Part shown: piece after piece, positions 48,126 to 60,900 of the stretch | Position numbering within the stretch: position 1 is the stretch's first letter | Layout of the letters: each line of letters opens with the position of its first letter | Source of the DNA: Leptasterias polaris | Taxonomy: Eukaryota > Echinodermata > Asteroidea > Forcipulatida > Asteriidae | Assembly: GCA_037783415.1 (NCBI GenBank) | Contig: JAZGTN010000069.1 | Location: 372,001-436,000 of the forward strand | DNA length: 64,000 bases | Direction: 5' to 3' | The notes under the pieces: model-generated | Database searches by the model: none | Seen by the model: only the letters and a program-made list of their open reading frames with translations | What the model was told of the DNA's origin: nothing | Translations under genes and position numbers: made by a program

Positions 48126-49149
48126 GGGATACAATAAGCCGCCTGGGTGCTATCAGGAAGTCGCTGGAAACAAGAGGCCTTTCGAAAAAGGTGTCTTCGG
48201 TCATCCTGTCATCATGGCGAAAAGGAACAAATGCACAGTTTAACTCTGCATGGAATCGCTGGAGTCGCTGGTGTCTTCAACGACAGATTGATCCAGTTCT
48301 TGCACCTTTAGCACAAGTTCTGGAATTTCTTCATCTACTATTAGAGGACGGTCTCCAGTATAGTACCATCAATGTCTATAGGTCAGCTATTTCGTCAGCA
48401 CATGCTCATGTGAACAATACACCAATTGGACAACATCATTTGATGACTAGGTTCTTTAAGGGCCTATTTAACATCCGTCCTCCTAAGCCTTAGTATTCCA
48501 CTACTTGGGATGTTGGAAAAGTTCTGCGCTACCTCAGCTCTCTTTCAACCAACAGAGAGTTAAACTTTAACGTCTGTTGACACTGAAAGTAGCTATGTTG
48601 GTGGCGCTTGTAACAGCAGGACGCTGTTCATCTTTATTGGCATTAGATCTACAACATATGAAAAAATCTAAGTCGGCATTTGAATTTGCTCCAGTAGCCC
48701 AGGCCAAATGTTCCACAGCCTACAGGCCGGTGCAAAGTGTTGTATTACAACGATTCTCATCGAATCCTCAACTATGCGTCTTCTCAGCACTGAAGGAATA
48801 CATTCACAGAACCAAACCCTTCAGGAACCAGAACAAACTTAAATTAACCAGACTGTTTTTATCCTTCGGTAAGCCTCATCACTGTGTGGTCTCATCCACA
48901 ATTGCAAGATGGCTGAAAACTGTCATGGCAGCAGCAGGGATAGACATTTCCCAATTTAAAGCTCACTCCACACGGGCATGCAGCCCTCAGCAGCGCACGG
49001 TTAGGAGTGTCAACAGCTCAAATCCTGCTAACAGCAGATTGGTCATCAGAGAACACTTTCACAAAGTTCTACAAAAGAGATGTCCAATGTACACAAGAAT
49101 TTGGAAGAGCAGTCCTGTCTTCGGCATAGCTATGAAGTATACAGTGTGA
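48126..49149 (+). pseudogene. DIRS tyrosine recombinase, frame-broken
   Basis: The N-terminal part (to the stop at 48491-48493) has the SAM-like helices (FNSAWNRWSRWC, INVYRSAISSAH). The catalytic part resumes in another frame at about 48585 with MLVALVTAGRCSSL, holding the first conserved Arg, and continues to KAHSTRA near 48960, the His-x-x-Arg box. A further frame change right after that box displaces the segment expected to hold the nucleophilic Tyr. This type of recombinase replaces an integrase in DIRS elements. Confidence 0.8.
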
Positions 49150-49246
49150 GTCTGACGACTAAGACGAAATATAATTTCAAATTATGTAAAGGACTTACCT
49201 GCAATATAATTGGAATTATATGAGGCCGTAGGAGGAGAGACTCACA
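49143..49246 (+). repeat. DIRS internal complementary region
   Basis: The first part (GTGTGAGTCTGACGACTAAG) is the complement of the left tip 44451-44480. The second part (AATTTCAAATTATGTAAAGG, then the terminal-repeat start) is the complement of the right tip 49487-49529. The two meet at TATAAT. This region is thought to template completion of the circular DNA form. Confidence 0.85.
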
Positions 49247-49345
49247 ATCCCTCCCAGGTGCCTCAGAATTCTTCAGTTCCCACCCATCTGTGAGTCAGCC
49301 TCATCCAGGCCTATGCTTGGTTAGTTAAAATCTACAAAGAGACAA

Positions 49346-49500
49346 CAGTGGTTGCAGGGTGGGTTTATACCTGGGGGACTACAGCTAATGAAGGAATGAA
49401 CCATTTTCTTCAAAGGGTGGTGCAAACCGTATTACAAGGAACAATAATACAGTGTGAGTCTCTCCTCCTACGGCCTCATATAATTCCAATTATATTGCAG
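49346..49500 (-). repeat. DIRS right inverted terminal repeat
   Basis: Reverse complement of 44480-44649 with about 15 bases missing and a few substitutions. It is followed by the right tip (49501-49529), which pairs with the internal complementary region. Confidence 0.85.
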
Positions 49501-49529
49501 GTAAATCCTTTACATAATTTGAAATTATA

Positions 49530-52500
49530 ATCCATGTGAACGTCCTTCACCTTTTCTCTTGCCATCACTACGTCAGGAGGACTGGTCTTGATTCGCTTCA
49601 TCCCCGGGACACACTCACTCACTGAAGATAATCAGCAGCCTTTTGTCTAATTTTGGAACGGGCTGTAGGTTGTCAAGCAAACGCACAGTTGGAAAATTAG
49701 TTTTTACTTTTTTGTATTGCGGAATTTTCCTTCACCCTTCCTTCTCGCTTCTCTCTTTTTTCGTTCTTTCTTATTTAAATTGGGGGTAATATCATGCTTG
49801 ATCAATTATCTTCGTCGCATGTTTAATTGTAGACCTAATTGGTGTTGGCCATTAACCAAACTGAATCAGTTTCAGTAGGCTACGTTTCATATTAATTGTG
49901 TGAGGATGTTATACTGTAGTTGATTGGACTTGGAGCACAGCAACAATTACCTTGACAAGGGACGTTTACATTATTTTGAAATTTTACGTCCTGTGACCGA
50001 GTGTCTAATGATGCCTCAGATTAGTTTATTCTCTTTGTGGGCACAACCTTATCACAGTTGTTTGGTCTGTCAGTTTGTCATCTGACAACTCATTTGACAA
50101 TTTCTCACGAAAAACACATTTGACAATTTCTCACGAAAAACAGAGTTGACAATGGAAGCTATGGGGATGTATATCATCAGAAGACTGCTCTTCCAACTGA
50201 CAATGAAGGAAGTCGGCTTCTTCGTGAATTATTCTGTTCGTCTACAGCACAAGCGCTCGGTATGTAAGTCTCCTCTTTGCAAGGCTTGACTCATGATCAT
50301 AGACCAGAATGGAAGGATTTGAAAAATTCCCGCCGTCTACATTTTGTCGAAAACATTCTCTTCTATTGAGTTTTCTTTGGCAGCCAAATTCTTTGTCTAG
50401 TTATTCAGATTTCCAGTTGTTAGCTATACATTACGTTTGTATTTTTTCTCCATGTTTGCGAGTTCAAATCATTTGGCCCCTGGGGTATTCATCGAGCTTG
50501 CTTTGTATATCAGTACAACACACTCGTAACTTACCTAGATTACCAACATTTTTTTCACCCGTGACGATCAAAATAAAAAGGAAAAATTGAAAAAATGAGC
50601 AGACACATACATCAAGGGCAACGGAGCGGCCCCACTGTCTTTGTTTACTAAGAAATTTATTTAGCCTGTAGCCTTCGTCAGGGATCATATCCAGAGCTGA
50701 GGCCTCGTTTCTCTGCACGATCATTCTGGGTTTATGGTGTTGGGACAGATGCTTCCCGAACCTCGCGCTGGTGAAAAACAGGTGGATTTTGGTAAGTAAA
50801 GGAACTTGCACCTCATTACAAATAAAAAACAAACAATATTACATTAAAGTCACATTTCAGTTTTTTGTGAGTTTTGTAATGAGTTATGATCAAGGAAGAA
50901 ATCAAAGATGGCTTTTGTAGACAAGATGTTTTCGGGTAGAGTGCATCCAGAACATTTCAGAACATCATGAATCAAACCCTTCGATCGAAATAAGTTCGTA
51001 GCAAAGAACGACTTGCTTTTATGATTGTTTCATTGAAGTCGCCAGTCTGTTAGATAGTAAAACGTTTTCGGTGAGACTTTGAAAAACCTGTGCTTACTTT
51101 TGAAAGTCGGTGAAGTAGGTGTAAGGCACATCTCAATTTTCGGTGAGTATACTCGTCATTAATATTAAATACCAGTTCTGTTGAAACCCTTTCCTTAATA
51201 TTTAATTGGTTTTTAGAAGAGCATTATTGCCATTCTCTAATGTTCAATTTTGAATAACCAAATCAATTCAACTATTACCTGGAAAACTTGGGTCCTACAC
51301 ATCATTGTCTCAAACTCGACATAAACCATATCAAAACATTTTAAGCCAGCTTTCGTTATGAAGAGGTTTTGGTTGTAAAGAGTATTATTTTGAAGTCATC
51401 TGATCTCTGATCTCTGATTTGTATTTGTTTGTTTAATATTGTTTGGGTTTTGTGTGTGTGTGTTTTGCTGTCCTCTTACAACACGTTTCTGAGGGAAGAC
51501 TGAAGTAATTTGGCCAGTCCCAGACGATCGAGTCGACTGTTCGCTGAATGGTGTTTATTTACCAACACGTTTCTTGAAAACTACCTGATCGAATAACTTA
51601 GAATTGTTTTTTAAATAACTTCCGAAACTTTGTCGACTTTTCTTTTACCGATCTAATACAGAAGTAAACTGGTGCTATTTTCATTATGCAAGCTAATGTA
51701 CTACATGATTACGAAACACATCGAAACTGTTGACAATAGGAGAGTATGGTGTTCGTACACAAGAATTGAGAAAATATTTCGTGCTGAAGTGCATCTACCA
51801 AACTACAGTTGTGATAAATAAAAAGTCCCTTTTTGGTGATCCTTTAAAAAATAAACGCTTTCTATTTTTGTTGATAGTGCACCAATATTTTCAGTTATGA
51901 GGCAACTTTAGTCTTTTCTTGCTATGGCAAGCCGTGTGGCTTGCTGTGGCTAGATACGGCTTGCCTCTGCTAGCTATGGCTTGCTCTGGGTTGCTGTGAT
52001 TTGCTCTAAAAGGGCGCTGTGGCTTGCTCTAGGTTGCTATGGCTTGTCAAACTTAATACTCCTGTTGAAGACATCAGCAAACCACAACTCAAAATGGATA
52101 CCATTAGCATACAGTAACACCACACGAAAATTCAGTTTTTCGTTGTCTATATCCACGGCATCCAAAAAAGGCGTTCAGTTAAAAATAATAATATTGTTTA
52201 GCAAGTTTCCCATTTTGTTCACTACGTTATAATCAGATGTAGTTAAATTTCTTTAATCGATTTTAAAGCTATACTTTACTGTTTTAATGACTAAATCAAT
52301 CCAAACCAAACCAACTAAACAGATTATTCTTGTTACATCAGCAAGACCTGGTCTAGACACTACAGTGTGGGAAACCTCAGAGGTAGCTGTTCATGTTCTT
52401 GACCTAAGTTTCAGGTTACCAGCTCTTCTGACGACCTTTCCCAGTAGGGGTGACAGATAGTACTGGACAACAAGTAACATTATTTGTTTTGCCTGCCCTT

Positions 52501-54912
52501 GTACCACCAGTGGAGCTCATCCGCAGCAGTAGGAGAAAACCCTTGGCCCTCTTCCCATCGATCCGCCCATTTTTATGTTCCTCAATGCCTGAACATGGAA
52601 CAACATAGTACCGCATGCCTGACTTACGATTGCAGATTTGTTTCGGCTCTGGAAAATACCAAATGGCCTGGTTGGTTTCAACACTCGTCTAGCTTTTAAA
52701 CCCACATTAACTTTTGCACTTTTAAACTTTCATTTTACACAAATGTCACGGGCATGCATGAATGAAGTTTGAAATAACACCAGAGGAAAAAAAATCATAG
52801 TAGGCCTAGCCAAAAGAAAGAGAAAACATAATCGGCTAGTGTTCACTCACTCGTCCCACAGCTTAACATGCCTCAGGCTCTCACTTCAATGTCTTTCTGA
52901 GTTATGCTTTTGTGTATTGATGAATTACTCCAGAATGTGTTTATGCCTAAATATTTTACTACCGAAAACTGCTGCCTATGACTTCACTATCCACCTGAGC
53001 GACTGGGAATTCTTGATATCATCCAGACGACACAGACTGCAACGACGCAAAAATCAAGCTGGTTAGCCACTCTTAATGGTTGGACTATGAGCTTCTTTAT
53101 CATAACTCAGGTGATGGGGGCCTCGGACTTTGGCACCTAAACGAACACTCATCTATTTTCTTGCCATTAACCCAACATGGATGATTATAAAAATATTAGG
53201 CCAGGGTCAGTGTTGTGTTCGTACGTCGGTAAATTATCAATAATCAGACTAGGGGACAGGAGTAACGTTGCGTCAAAACTAGGATTATATTCACGTGGTA
53301 AAACCACGAGCCAACAACCGAGCTCTCGTACAACGAGATCACGCGTAAACCATTACCTCATATTCTATAAATAGATCACTAAGGCTGCATACACTACAGT
53401 CAGGGTAATAAAGAACACCTAAAAGACTCTGCTAGCTAGGTCATTTTGGCTGTAAATAGAATTAATATCATGTATATTGGGCTTTTATTAGTGTCTCCCC
53501 CTCTTTCTCTCTCTCGCCCTTTCTCTCTCTGAACCAAAGTCTAAGTTTTATAAAAATGTTATGTAAATATTTATAGCAATGAGAGCTTTTCTAGGCCATT
53601 CAGCTCATGCTAGATCCCAACATTGCCCCCTGAACCCCGCCTTCGCACCTGGAACCCACCAGGGGCCATTAAGTGGGCCCCATGGACCCCACGCCGTAAG
53701 TGCTTTGACTCCTGATATCCCCCCCCAAAAAAAAAAAAAAATTCAAGACAGATTGACGCCCATGTTGCCCCTGTTTGTTTACTGTTGACAATTGACTTCT
53801 GATGCACAAAGAGTAAAGCAATGTTCGTCAACGGCCCTGTCATGTTCATGGGTATGATTTACTGTTTGACAAAGGGTTCTAGCAACCTGTGCTATATGGC
53901 TGTGTCGGTTGATGGAAAACGAACTCGAAAGTCCCCGTTAAAAGCAGCCGTGCATTGAGATATCCATTGAAAACTGAAAGCACAGAATACAGTCAAAAAT
54001 AAACTAGTTATTTTGAAAGTTCATCGTCAATGGTGTCTGGAAATCAGCTGCGCATTCGCCCAGGTGCGGAAATGGAGCTGCCTGCCACACTGCTCTCTAA
54101 TGCCCCTCCCCCTCCCCCATCTGTCCCAGGCCCCCTTTTACTTTAGACTGATGTTAAAAAAAGTATAACACTATAGTAAAGCGGATTTTGCAATCTAAAA
54201 GATATGACCAATGCAGTTGGCCTATCAATCTTCCAGAAAATTATATATTTCAGTTTGAAAGTCAAGGAAGTATAGTTTTTAAAGACTTCCACAAAACATC
54301 TTTGCCAGATTCACATGTCGAAACCAAAGTAAACCTAGCCTATAATATGAATTAGCCTTTTGTCAAGGCCTTCGTGGCTCGGGCAGTTTCGTAGCAACAA
54401 AGCGACTGTGATCGGAGACCTTGACAAAAGGCTAAGTACGAACGTTGGCAAAATCCATGACGAATTATAAACCTTTGTTTTTTGTTGTTTCCCTGAAACG
54501 TGACCATTGACTTTGATTAAATGTTACCAGTTGGCTATATGGTTTGTTCGTTAAAGTCTAGAGGTTAATGAGACTTGTGAGAGAAAGAGATCTATTCGGG
54601 TGAAGTTGCCAATAATAACTTTGGTAGAAGAGTGAACAAGAGGGCTGAGATTTGTGAGGCACTGCCACGGGCATCCCGAGCTTGCTGTCCCGAGACCCTT
54701 GTGACAAGACCCAAAAGAAGACTGCATGGCACAGTTTTTTCTGCAAGAGCACTGTCACAGTTTCCTCAAAGACTGGTCCACTATTGTAGGCGTTACTGTT
54801 GTCTACGTTGCTGCTAGTTTCGTGCGCTTTCCAGCATAACTTTTCAACTCATTTTGTCTCATTGTAACAACAAATTATCGTTTAGATGGTGTATCAATAA
54901 TAGAAAACCACA
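49530..54912. other. Intergenic region between the DIRS element and the class C receptor gene
   Basis: No supported gene. It contains a 26-bp tandem duplication (TTTGACAATTTCTCACGAAA twice, about 50091-50143), an array of short GCTATGGCTTGCTCTG-like units at about 51920-52045, a CT-rich microsatellite near 53497-53530, and a hairpin element at 54352-54435. The minus-strand frame 50464-50832 shows no known domain. The region should contain the receptor's promoter and any 5' untranslated exon; none could be assigned. Confidence 0.4.
54352..54435. mobile_element. 84-bp hairpin element
   Basis: Perfect 17-bp inverted ends TTAGCCTTTTGTCAAGG and its complement around a 50-bp GC-rich centre. It lies about 480 bp before the receptor start codon. 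Confidence 0.55.
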
Positions 54913-57900
54913 ATGACGTCAGCAAGAGCACCTAAGAGTTTGGTGTTATCCCTACTCGTCTCTGTGATGATGATGATCTTAGTGTCAGTCCCAACCCACT
55001 CACAAGAACTTAAAGATCAGTGCCCAATCGAACAGGGGTACGAGCCCGTTGTCATCAAGCCAGACGCTGACCTGATCATAGCTCTCATGCTCGAGTTACA
55101 TGGTGCTGGTGGTATCGATGCTGATGAGTGTAACTTCACTGAACCGACAAACCCTGGCCGGGAGCAGGCGAAGCTTGTAGCTGAGGCTGCTATCAACAAC
55201 TGGCCAAACTCGATCGTAGTAGGACCTGGGATTACCTTCGGTAAGTCAAGGGGTGCCTAGATCCCACAATACAAAAAGGTCCACTGCTCATTATGTTTTC
55301 AAAATAAAACAAAATATTTTGCAGCCATGCAATCCCTCCGTAAAAAACAACCACGCCTTCTTCCCTTCCCAGCTTTCTTGATTGGAACATTGTAGCCCTT
55401 GGCAACTCATGTTCCCCTAGTTTTGCACCAATTTTTTCAAAGTTTCCTCTTACCCTGATGGAATCAATCCACCATTACTTTACTCATCGGGTAATATAAA
55501 TTGGATTTCTGTACTGTAGGTCTTGAGATATACGACACGTGTTCGTCTCTGGACGTAGGTCGGTTTGGCGCAAGTCGCTACGTAAACATGAGATACGAAA
55601 ACCTGTACTCAAATACAACCGCGGCGTGCACGAACAGCAGTCTCCGACTAGGTAAGTTTGTAAGTCCAAAAATACGTTTTTTCCCCAAATCCCATCCCCA
55701 ACGGAGTTAATGTGCGTTAACGATCAGCCATGTTTTCAATGATCTTGATCTTGATATTGTTGTCTGCATCGCCATGCAGCTGTTGACTGTTGGCTTTCTA
55801 TAGGACAAGCTGGGCACGGCCATATTTTGATTTGCCTATAGATAGGCCCGATGTGTGCTCAATATCAACTGGAGAGATCATGTGTGTCCAATGAATCCCG
55901 CCTCTATGACATGACCACGGATCTCACAACAAACTGCATACAGACGGATGGGCCTGGCGGGACACAGCTACATGGCATCCAGAACTGCCGGCAAGCCAAC
56001 TGGTTCTTTCGGGGTATCAACTCATTGGGGTGAGGCTGATGGGCATACAGAGGACGAGCTATGTCAGTCCTCAGGTGTGATGCTGGTGCGAAGACCACAT
56101 CAGAGATGGCTTTCTGCAAAGAGAATATAAAAGATTGGAGTCGCCGTATGATGTCCCGCCTGTGGGCAACATACGGTTATAGCGTAGAAACTAAATGACG
56201 CATTATGCTTTCTTTGCAGGAGTTGTTGGTTTCGAAACTAGTTCATTAAGTGGACCACTGTCAATGGTTCTGCAGCCGTTGGACATACCAGTTATTGATT
56301 TTACAAGCACTGCCGATGGACTCAGTGACACCACCAAGTACCCCAACTTCTTCCGGACTGTCCCGCCCGATCACGACACTGTACAGGTTTGTTTTTTGTT
56401 TTGTTGTAACTTTCGGCACTCCATAGGTCTCCTAAACTGGTCAAAGTCAAAACCCCAGACGTCGTAACGAGAATTGAATAGGGCAACTTTTGAGTGTCTC
56501 TGGCTACTATTCTAGCGGGGTTTCCCCCCATAGTGTGTGCACTGTGTATGACTACCCGGCGGATGTCATGTGTGGTCCGTCATGTGTTGTGGGTGCAATT
56601 ATTTCCCACCAGAAGCAGGCCTATATCGCTGATAAAGATGATCTAGTTAACTAGGCCTACCCATAGATACAGCAGGGAAAGAAAATGGTGAGTCCAATAA
56701 AAGTACTAGTATGGGTAATTCTATACTGCACAGATACAGTCCTGGAGATGTCGCCTGTATGTCGGACAGGGGAATGGCCGAATATAGTATACCGTGCCAT
56801 CCACCCTGTGGTTGTGGAATTTATAATTTCAGATTTATAATCACGCAAAGTTTTCAAGGAATATTTCTTATCGGTTCTGAATTGTTCAAAGACTCTGCCA
56901 CTTGTTTATATGTGATGTTTTTGCAGTGAGTCAGTAAGCATGCGGCTTAAAATTGGGACCTTGAGCCTAATTTTATGCTAATGCCATTGGCATTGCTGCT
57001 ATGGAATTCTTCCCATGATATTGACTATTTCTTTCCTCAAAACAGAGTTATCCAGCTGCATAAACAGGGTAGCTTCGAAGAGGAATACAACGCTCTACTG
57101 GACTTTTGTCTTTTTGAACTTTATGGTTGCATGCAAAAACATAAAATTCCTTGATACCGTACCACCAGCCTTGAATCATAATTATGTGGGGAATTTAAAA
57201 CAAATAGGGTGTGTTATCCTACAATGTAGGACGGCACAATTTTAGACGGTCCGGGCAATTCGGTGCAGGGAGAGTCCCCCACTTTCCTGCCATACCGACC
57301 CTACACCTACATGTATATTGTAAAATGTATAGGGCATATTATTCAAAATATGCACCATTTGCAAGCCTGAAAATCGGACCCTGATATTTTCATAAGTGAA
57401 AGCTAATTTTTATTTTTATATAGTGTAATTAACTACGAACGAGGTACCTGACATGTTATCATACACAATATTGACAACCGATGCCTTTCAACTAAATCGA
57501 GGTAAAAGGTTTGGAGTCTCGATTGTCAGCATTTTTGACGGACTTCCACTACCTCTATAGATGTAGAGGTATTTAAATGATCAAATTTTCATATTTGCTG
57601 AGGTACATATTTTCTTTTGCATACTCAGGTTGTGGGGGCTGATGCCAAATACTTTAACAGCAAGAGAAAATAAAAATCCGAAAATTGATTGAAAAGAAAT
57701 TTTTATTTTAATCGCAAACTCCTGAACGTCATTTTTGTCTGTCAAAAATTTCAACAATAAGAAACATGTCAATTAACCAAAGTTTCAAACATTCAATAAA
57801 TTCGAAACAAATATGATGAGAACACGTTTAAATAATGATTATTTTGAAACAATGACTACTGCGATACCTGGTCACCAATAAGAGTAATCCCTTTTTCAAA

Positions 57901-60900
57901 TTTTCAGCGACGACATTTTTTCATCGTCCGTCAATGTTTTTGCGTGTCGTCCGAGAACTTACCGATCGGCCTGTAAGTTGACCTTTGACTTGAGACTTAC
58001 CCCCTCTGTCGTCCTCTTGCAGTTAGGCAAGAGGACGACAGAGGGGGTAAGTTCGATTCGCACATGTTTTCTGCGCGATGTTAATACTGCGCAAAATAAA
58101 TCCGTCAAGTTAATGACGTTCGACATTTACTGACGTTCGAGAGTCCATCGGACATCTCCAGATGAAAAACCAAAACGTATCTGAGATGATTAACAACGGA
58201 AATACTTCCTTCCGAACGCTAGTTTTTGGAAACTAAATCAACTTATGTTCAAGTACGCTTGATGTGGATTGCGCGAAGGTCATAAAGTACCGAACGTCAT
58301 TTGCAATAAACTCCGTCAATTTTCTCGAACGTCATGCAAATTCCGTAATTTTTTCTCGAACGTCACTAAAAATTCATCAAAAATGACGTTCGAAACTGGG
58401 TTTCGATAACCTAAAAAAATAATTTGGAAGCTTGACAAACAATTTTTTGGGGATAGATTTTAGATATGAGAGGCTGCAAATATATCAGAGAAATTACAGT
58501 AGTGTTGTGCCAGAAATAAATTAATGACAGACAATATTTGCTTTGTTTTTCTGTCAATGTTATGCTCTCTTCTGTCAGGCTTATATATGTTTTGTTGAGT
58601 TTTTTAAATTTGTATTCGAAAGTACGTCAGTTGGGCCTCACCATAGAAAAGAATGAATGTTCCTTGTGCTTTACTTGTGCTATCTTTGAATTAAATATAA
58701 ATAACCACAGGTTTCACTGCTGGAGACTCTACTTTTTTAAATGACCACTGCAAGATGAAAACTAACTGAACTATCCTTACACGAACATTTTGGTAAACTT
58801 AAATATGTATACAATTATTTAAAATATCAAAAAGATTTTTTAGAAAAATGACATTTGAGGTTGTAAAATGGTCCATATTTCCAAGAATGTGCCATGCATA
58901 TACAATCAGTGCATACATTATGCAGTGGCTTTCGATCCTTTAAAAGTGATGTTCATTGTAAGTGATCAAGAGCGTCACTGAACTCCTGTCTTTTTTTCAT
59001 CTTGGTTATTCAAGTAGTCAAACCCCATTGTGTAAAAGAGAGTGACCTTATCAATCTAGGAAATTTTCTGGCAGGTAAAACATGACACTGGTCATATGAA
59101 AATTTACCTTTTTTCATCAGAAAAATCAAGATACAAAAATATCAGGTGAAATAGTTTAGAGATGATACTCCTCTCTTCACATAAAAAGTTGATAAAAATC
59201 AGAAAGTGCAATCTTCCCCCCCCCCCAACAAAATAAAATAAAAGTATGATTTTATGTTTTCTCCCATTGAGCAACTTGTACCCACAGGATGTCTAGGGTC
59301 TGCAGCTCAGTAGTAATTTATGTCCTGTCACAGGTTACTTGCTATAGGCTACATCCAGGCTTTTAGCCAGGATTTGAAAATAGGGTGTCCAAATTTGACT
59401 TTAGGTGTCCACATTTTTGGGGCAACTGTCTTATATGCTGTCAGTTCTGATATTAAATCTGATCCTTTTGTCGGTAAACAATAAATGGGCAATCAGTAAG
59501 ATAAGTTGACACATTTTTCTTGCAGAAAGTTATCTTCACTGCAGTTGGTACGGTAGATAGTACGACTCAAATGGGATTCGGTATACCAGTTGACAAGTCG
59601 TTAATGTTTGTCGCGGTGTGTCGAGTCGCGTGTGGTGTTGTAGCATAATAAATAATGCTCTCGCGAGATCACTGCTCTCGCACGAAGTTGCTGGCTGCCG
59701 ACTCTTCGTCATTAACGACTTAGACGAATGCTGTATGTATTCATTTATTCAGGTACGAACGCAGTATACATTAAGGTTGCTGTAGAGACGATCATTGAGA
59801 CGAGTCCATTTTATCTGAGGGTACATGTAGTATATTTTAGTTACTGTAAATGCGATGAATGCTTGCGCTTGAGACATCTGTGAGTGTGTTTTCTGTGTGT
59901 TAACTCCTTCATTAATTTAGTAACTAAAGAAATAAAGAAATAAAGTAAACTTATCTTAAAATGCATTATTATATAATTGTTTAAGATGTGTGCTTTGCCT
60001 CATAAAAATAAATAATGCCTACCGTGAATAGTTACTGATCCGCTCCAGTCCTTTAACCCGATGTGTTCTACAGTGATTGTGTGTATTAAGCTTGCTATAG
60101 TCTCTAGCTCTGTACAGTATAATTATGAAAGTGTGTCACCAACTACAAAGTCGCCCCCTAGCAAATTCGCCCCCTGACATACAAACTTGTCCACTCTCAT
60201 AGTCGCCCCTCACAAGGGAATTTAACAAATTGGTGTGATAGGACTTCAGGGGAACGAAAGCTATCTTGAGGGAACATCTTGAGGGAACGAAAGAGGAATT
60301 TTGGGGAACAAAATCTCATTGCGAAGGAACGAAAGCGTATATTTAGGGAACGAAAGCACATTTCGGATGAATGAAAGTATATTTTGGGCAAACAATTCAA
60401 AGTCGTATTTCGAGGAAACGAAAGCTTGTTATAATTATTAGGAAAAGAAATCTCCTTTCGGGGGAAAAACTTAAATTTTTATTGAACGAAAGCATATTTC
60501 GAGCGAACGAAAGTATATTTTGTTCGAACAAAATCATATTTCGAGGAAACGAATGCGTATCTTTCAGGGAACGAAAGCGTATTTCTGGGGAACAAAATCG
60601 TATTTCAGGGGGAAAGAAAGCGTGTCCGAGGGAACAAAAACGTATTTTCTAGGAAAAATCTATTTCGTTACCTAGAAAAACACACTTTGTTTACAAATTT
60701 AAAAAAAGATTATTTTATGTGACAAAATTATATTTTGATTGAATTAAATAATATTTTGAGGAAACGAAATTACTTTGTTGGAATTTTGTGTGTCGAGAGA
60801 TGGAAAAAGAAATTCCGAGTGAGAAATTGTTTTCCACCTTATAATTTTTAATTTCTGTTTCACCTGTCCCTTCGCTGATCGAATCCGTTGTTTCAAAATC

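Larger units (their letters stand above)
44449..49529 (+). mobile_element. DIRS-type tyrosine-recombinase retrotransposon, decayed
   Basis: A 5.1-kb element with the DIRS layout: inverted terminal repeats (44480-44649 and 49346-49500), an internal complementary region (49143-49246) matching both outer tips, and Gag-like, RT-RNase H and tyrosine-recombinase regions in order. ATTATA occurs at both extremes (44449-44454, 49524-49529) and once in the internal region. Such elements integrate through a circular intermediate without an aspartic protease, DDE integrase or long target duplication. Several frameshifts and stops show that this copy is dead. The element is host mobile DNA, not a virus. 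Confidence 0.9.

Noticed and set aside
50464..50832. 122-codon minus-strand frame with a hydrophobic segment
   Set aside because: No recognised domain and no splice context linking it to another exon. It may be repeat-derived, but the evidence is insufficient.
56034..56040. Alternative donor GTGAGG at the end of receptor exon 3
   Set aside because: Looks stronger than the chosen donor but leaves the wrong phase for exon 4, which must start with one base carried over.
60371..60652. 93-codon repetitive frame (RGNESIF-like periodicity)
   Set aside because: The periodicity comes from the DNA minisatellite, not from a protein repeat under selection.
60236..60665. Possible CRISPR-like array
   Set aside because: Units are contiguous and diverged without unique spacers, and the genome is eukaryotic.
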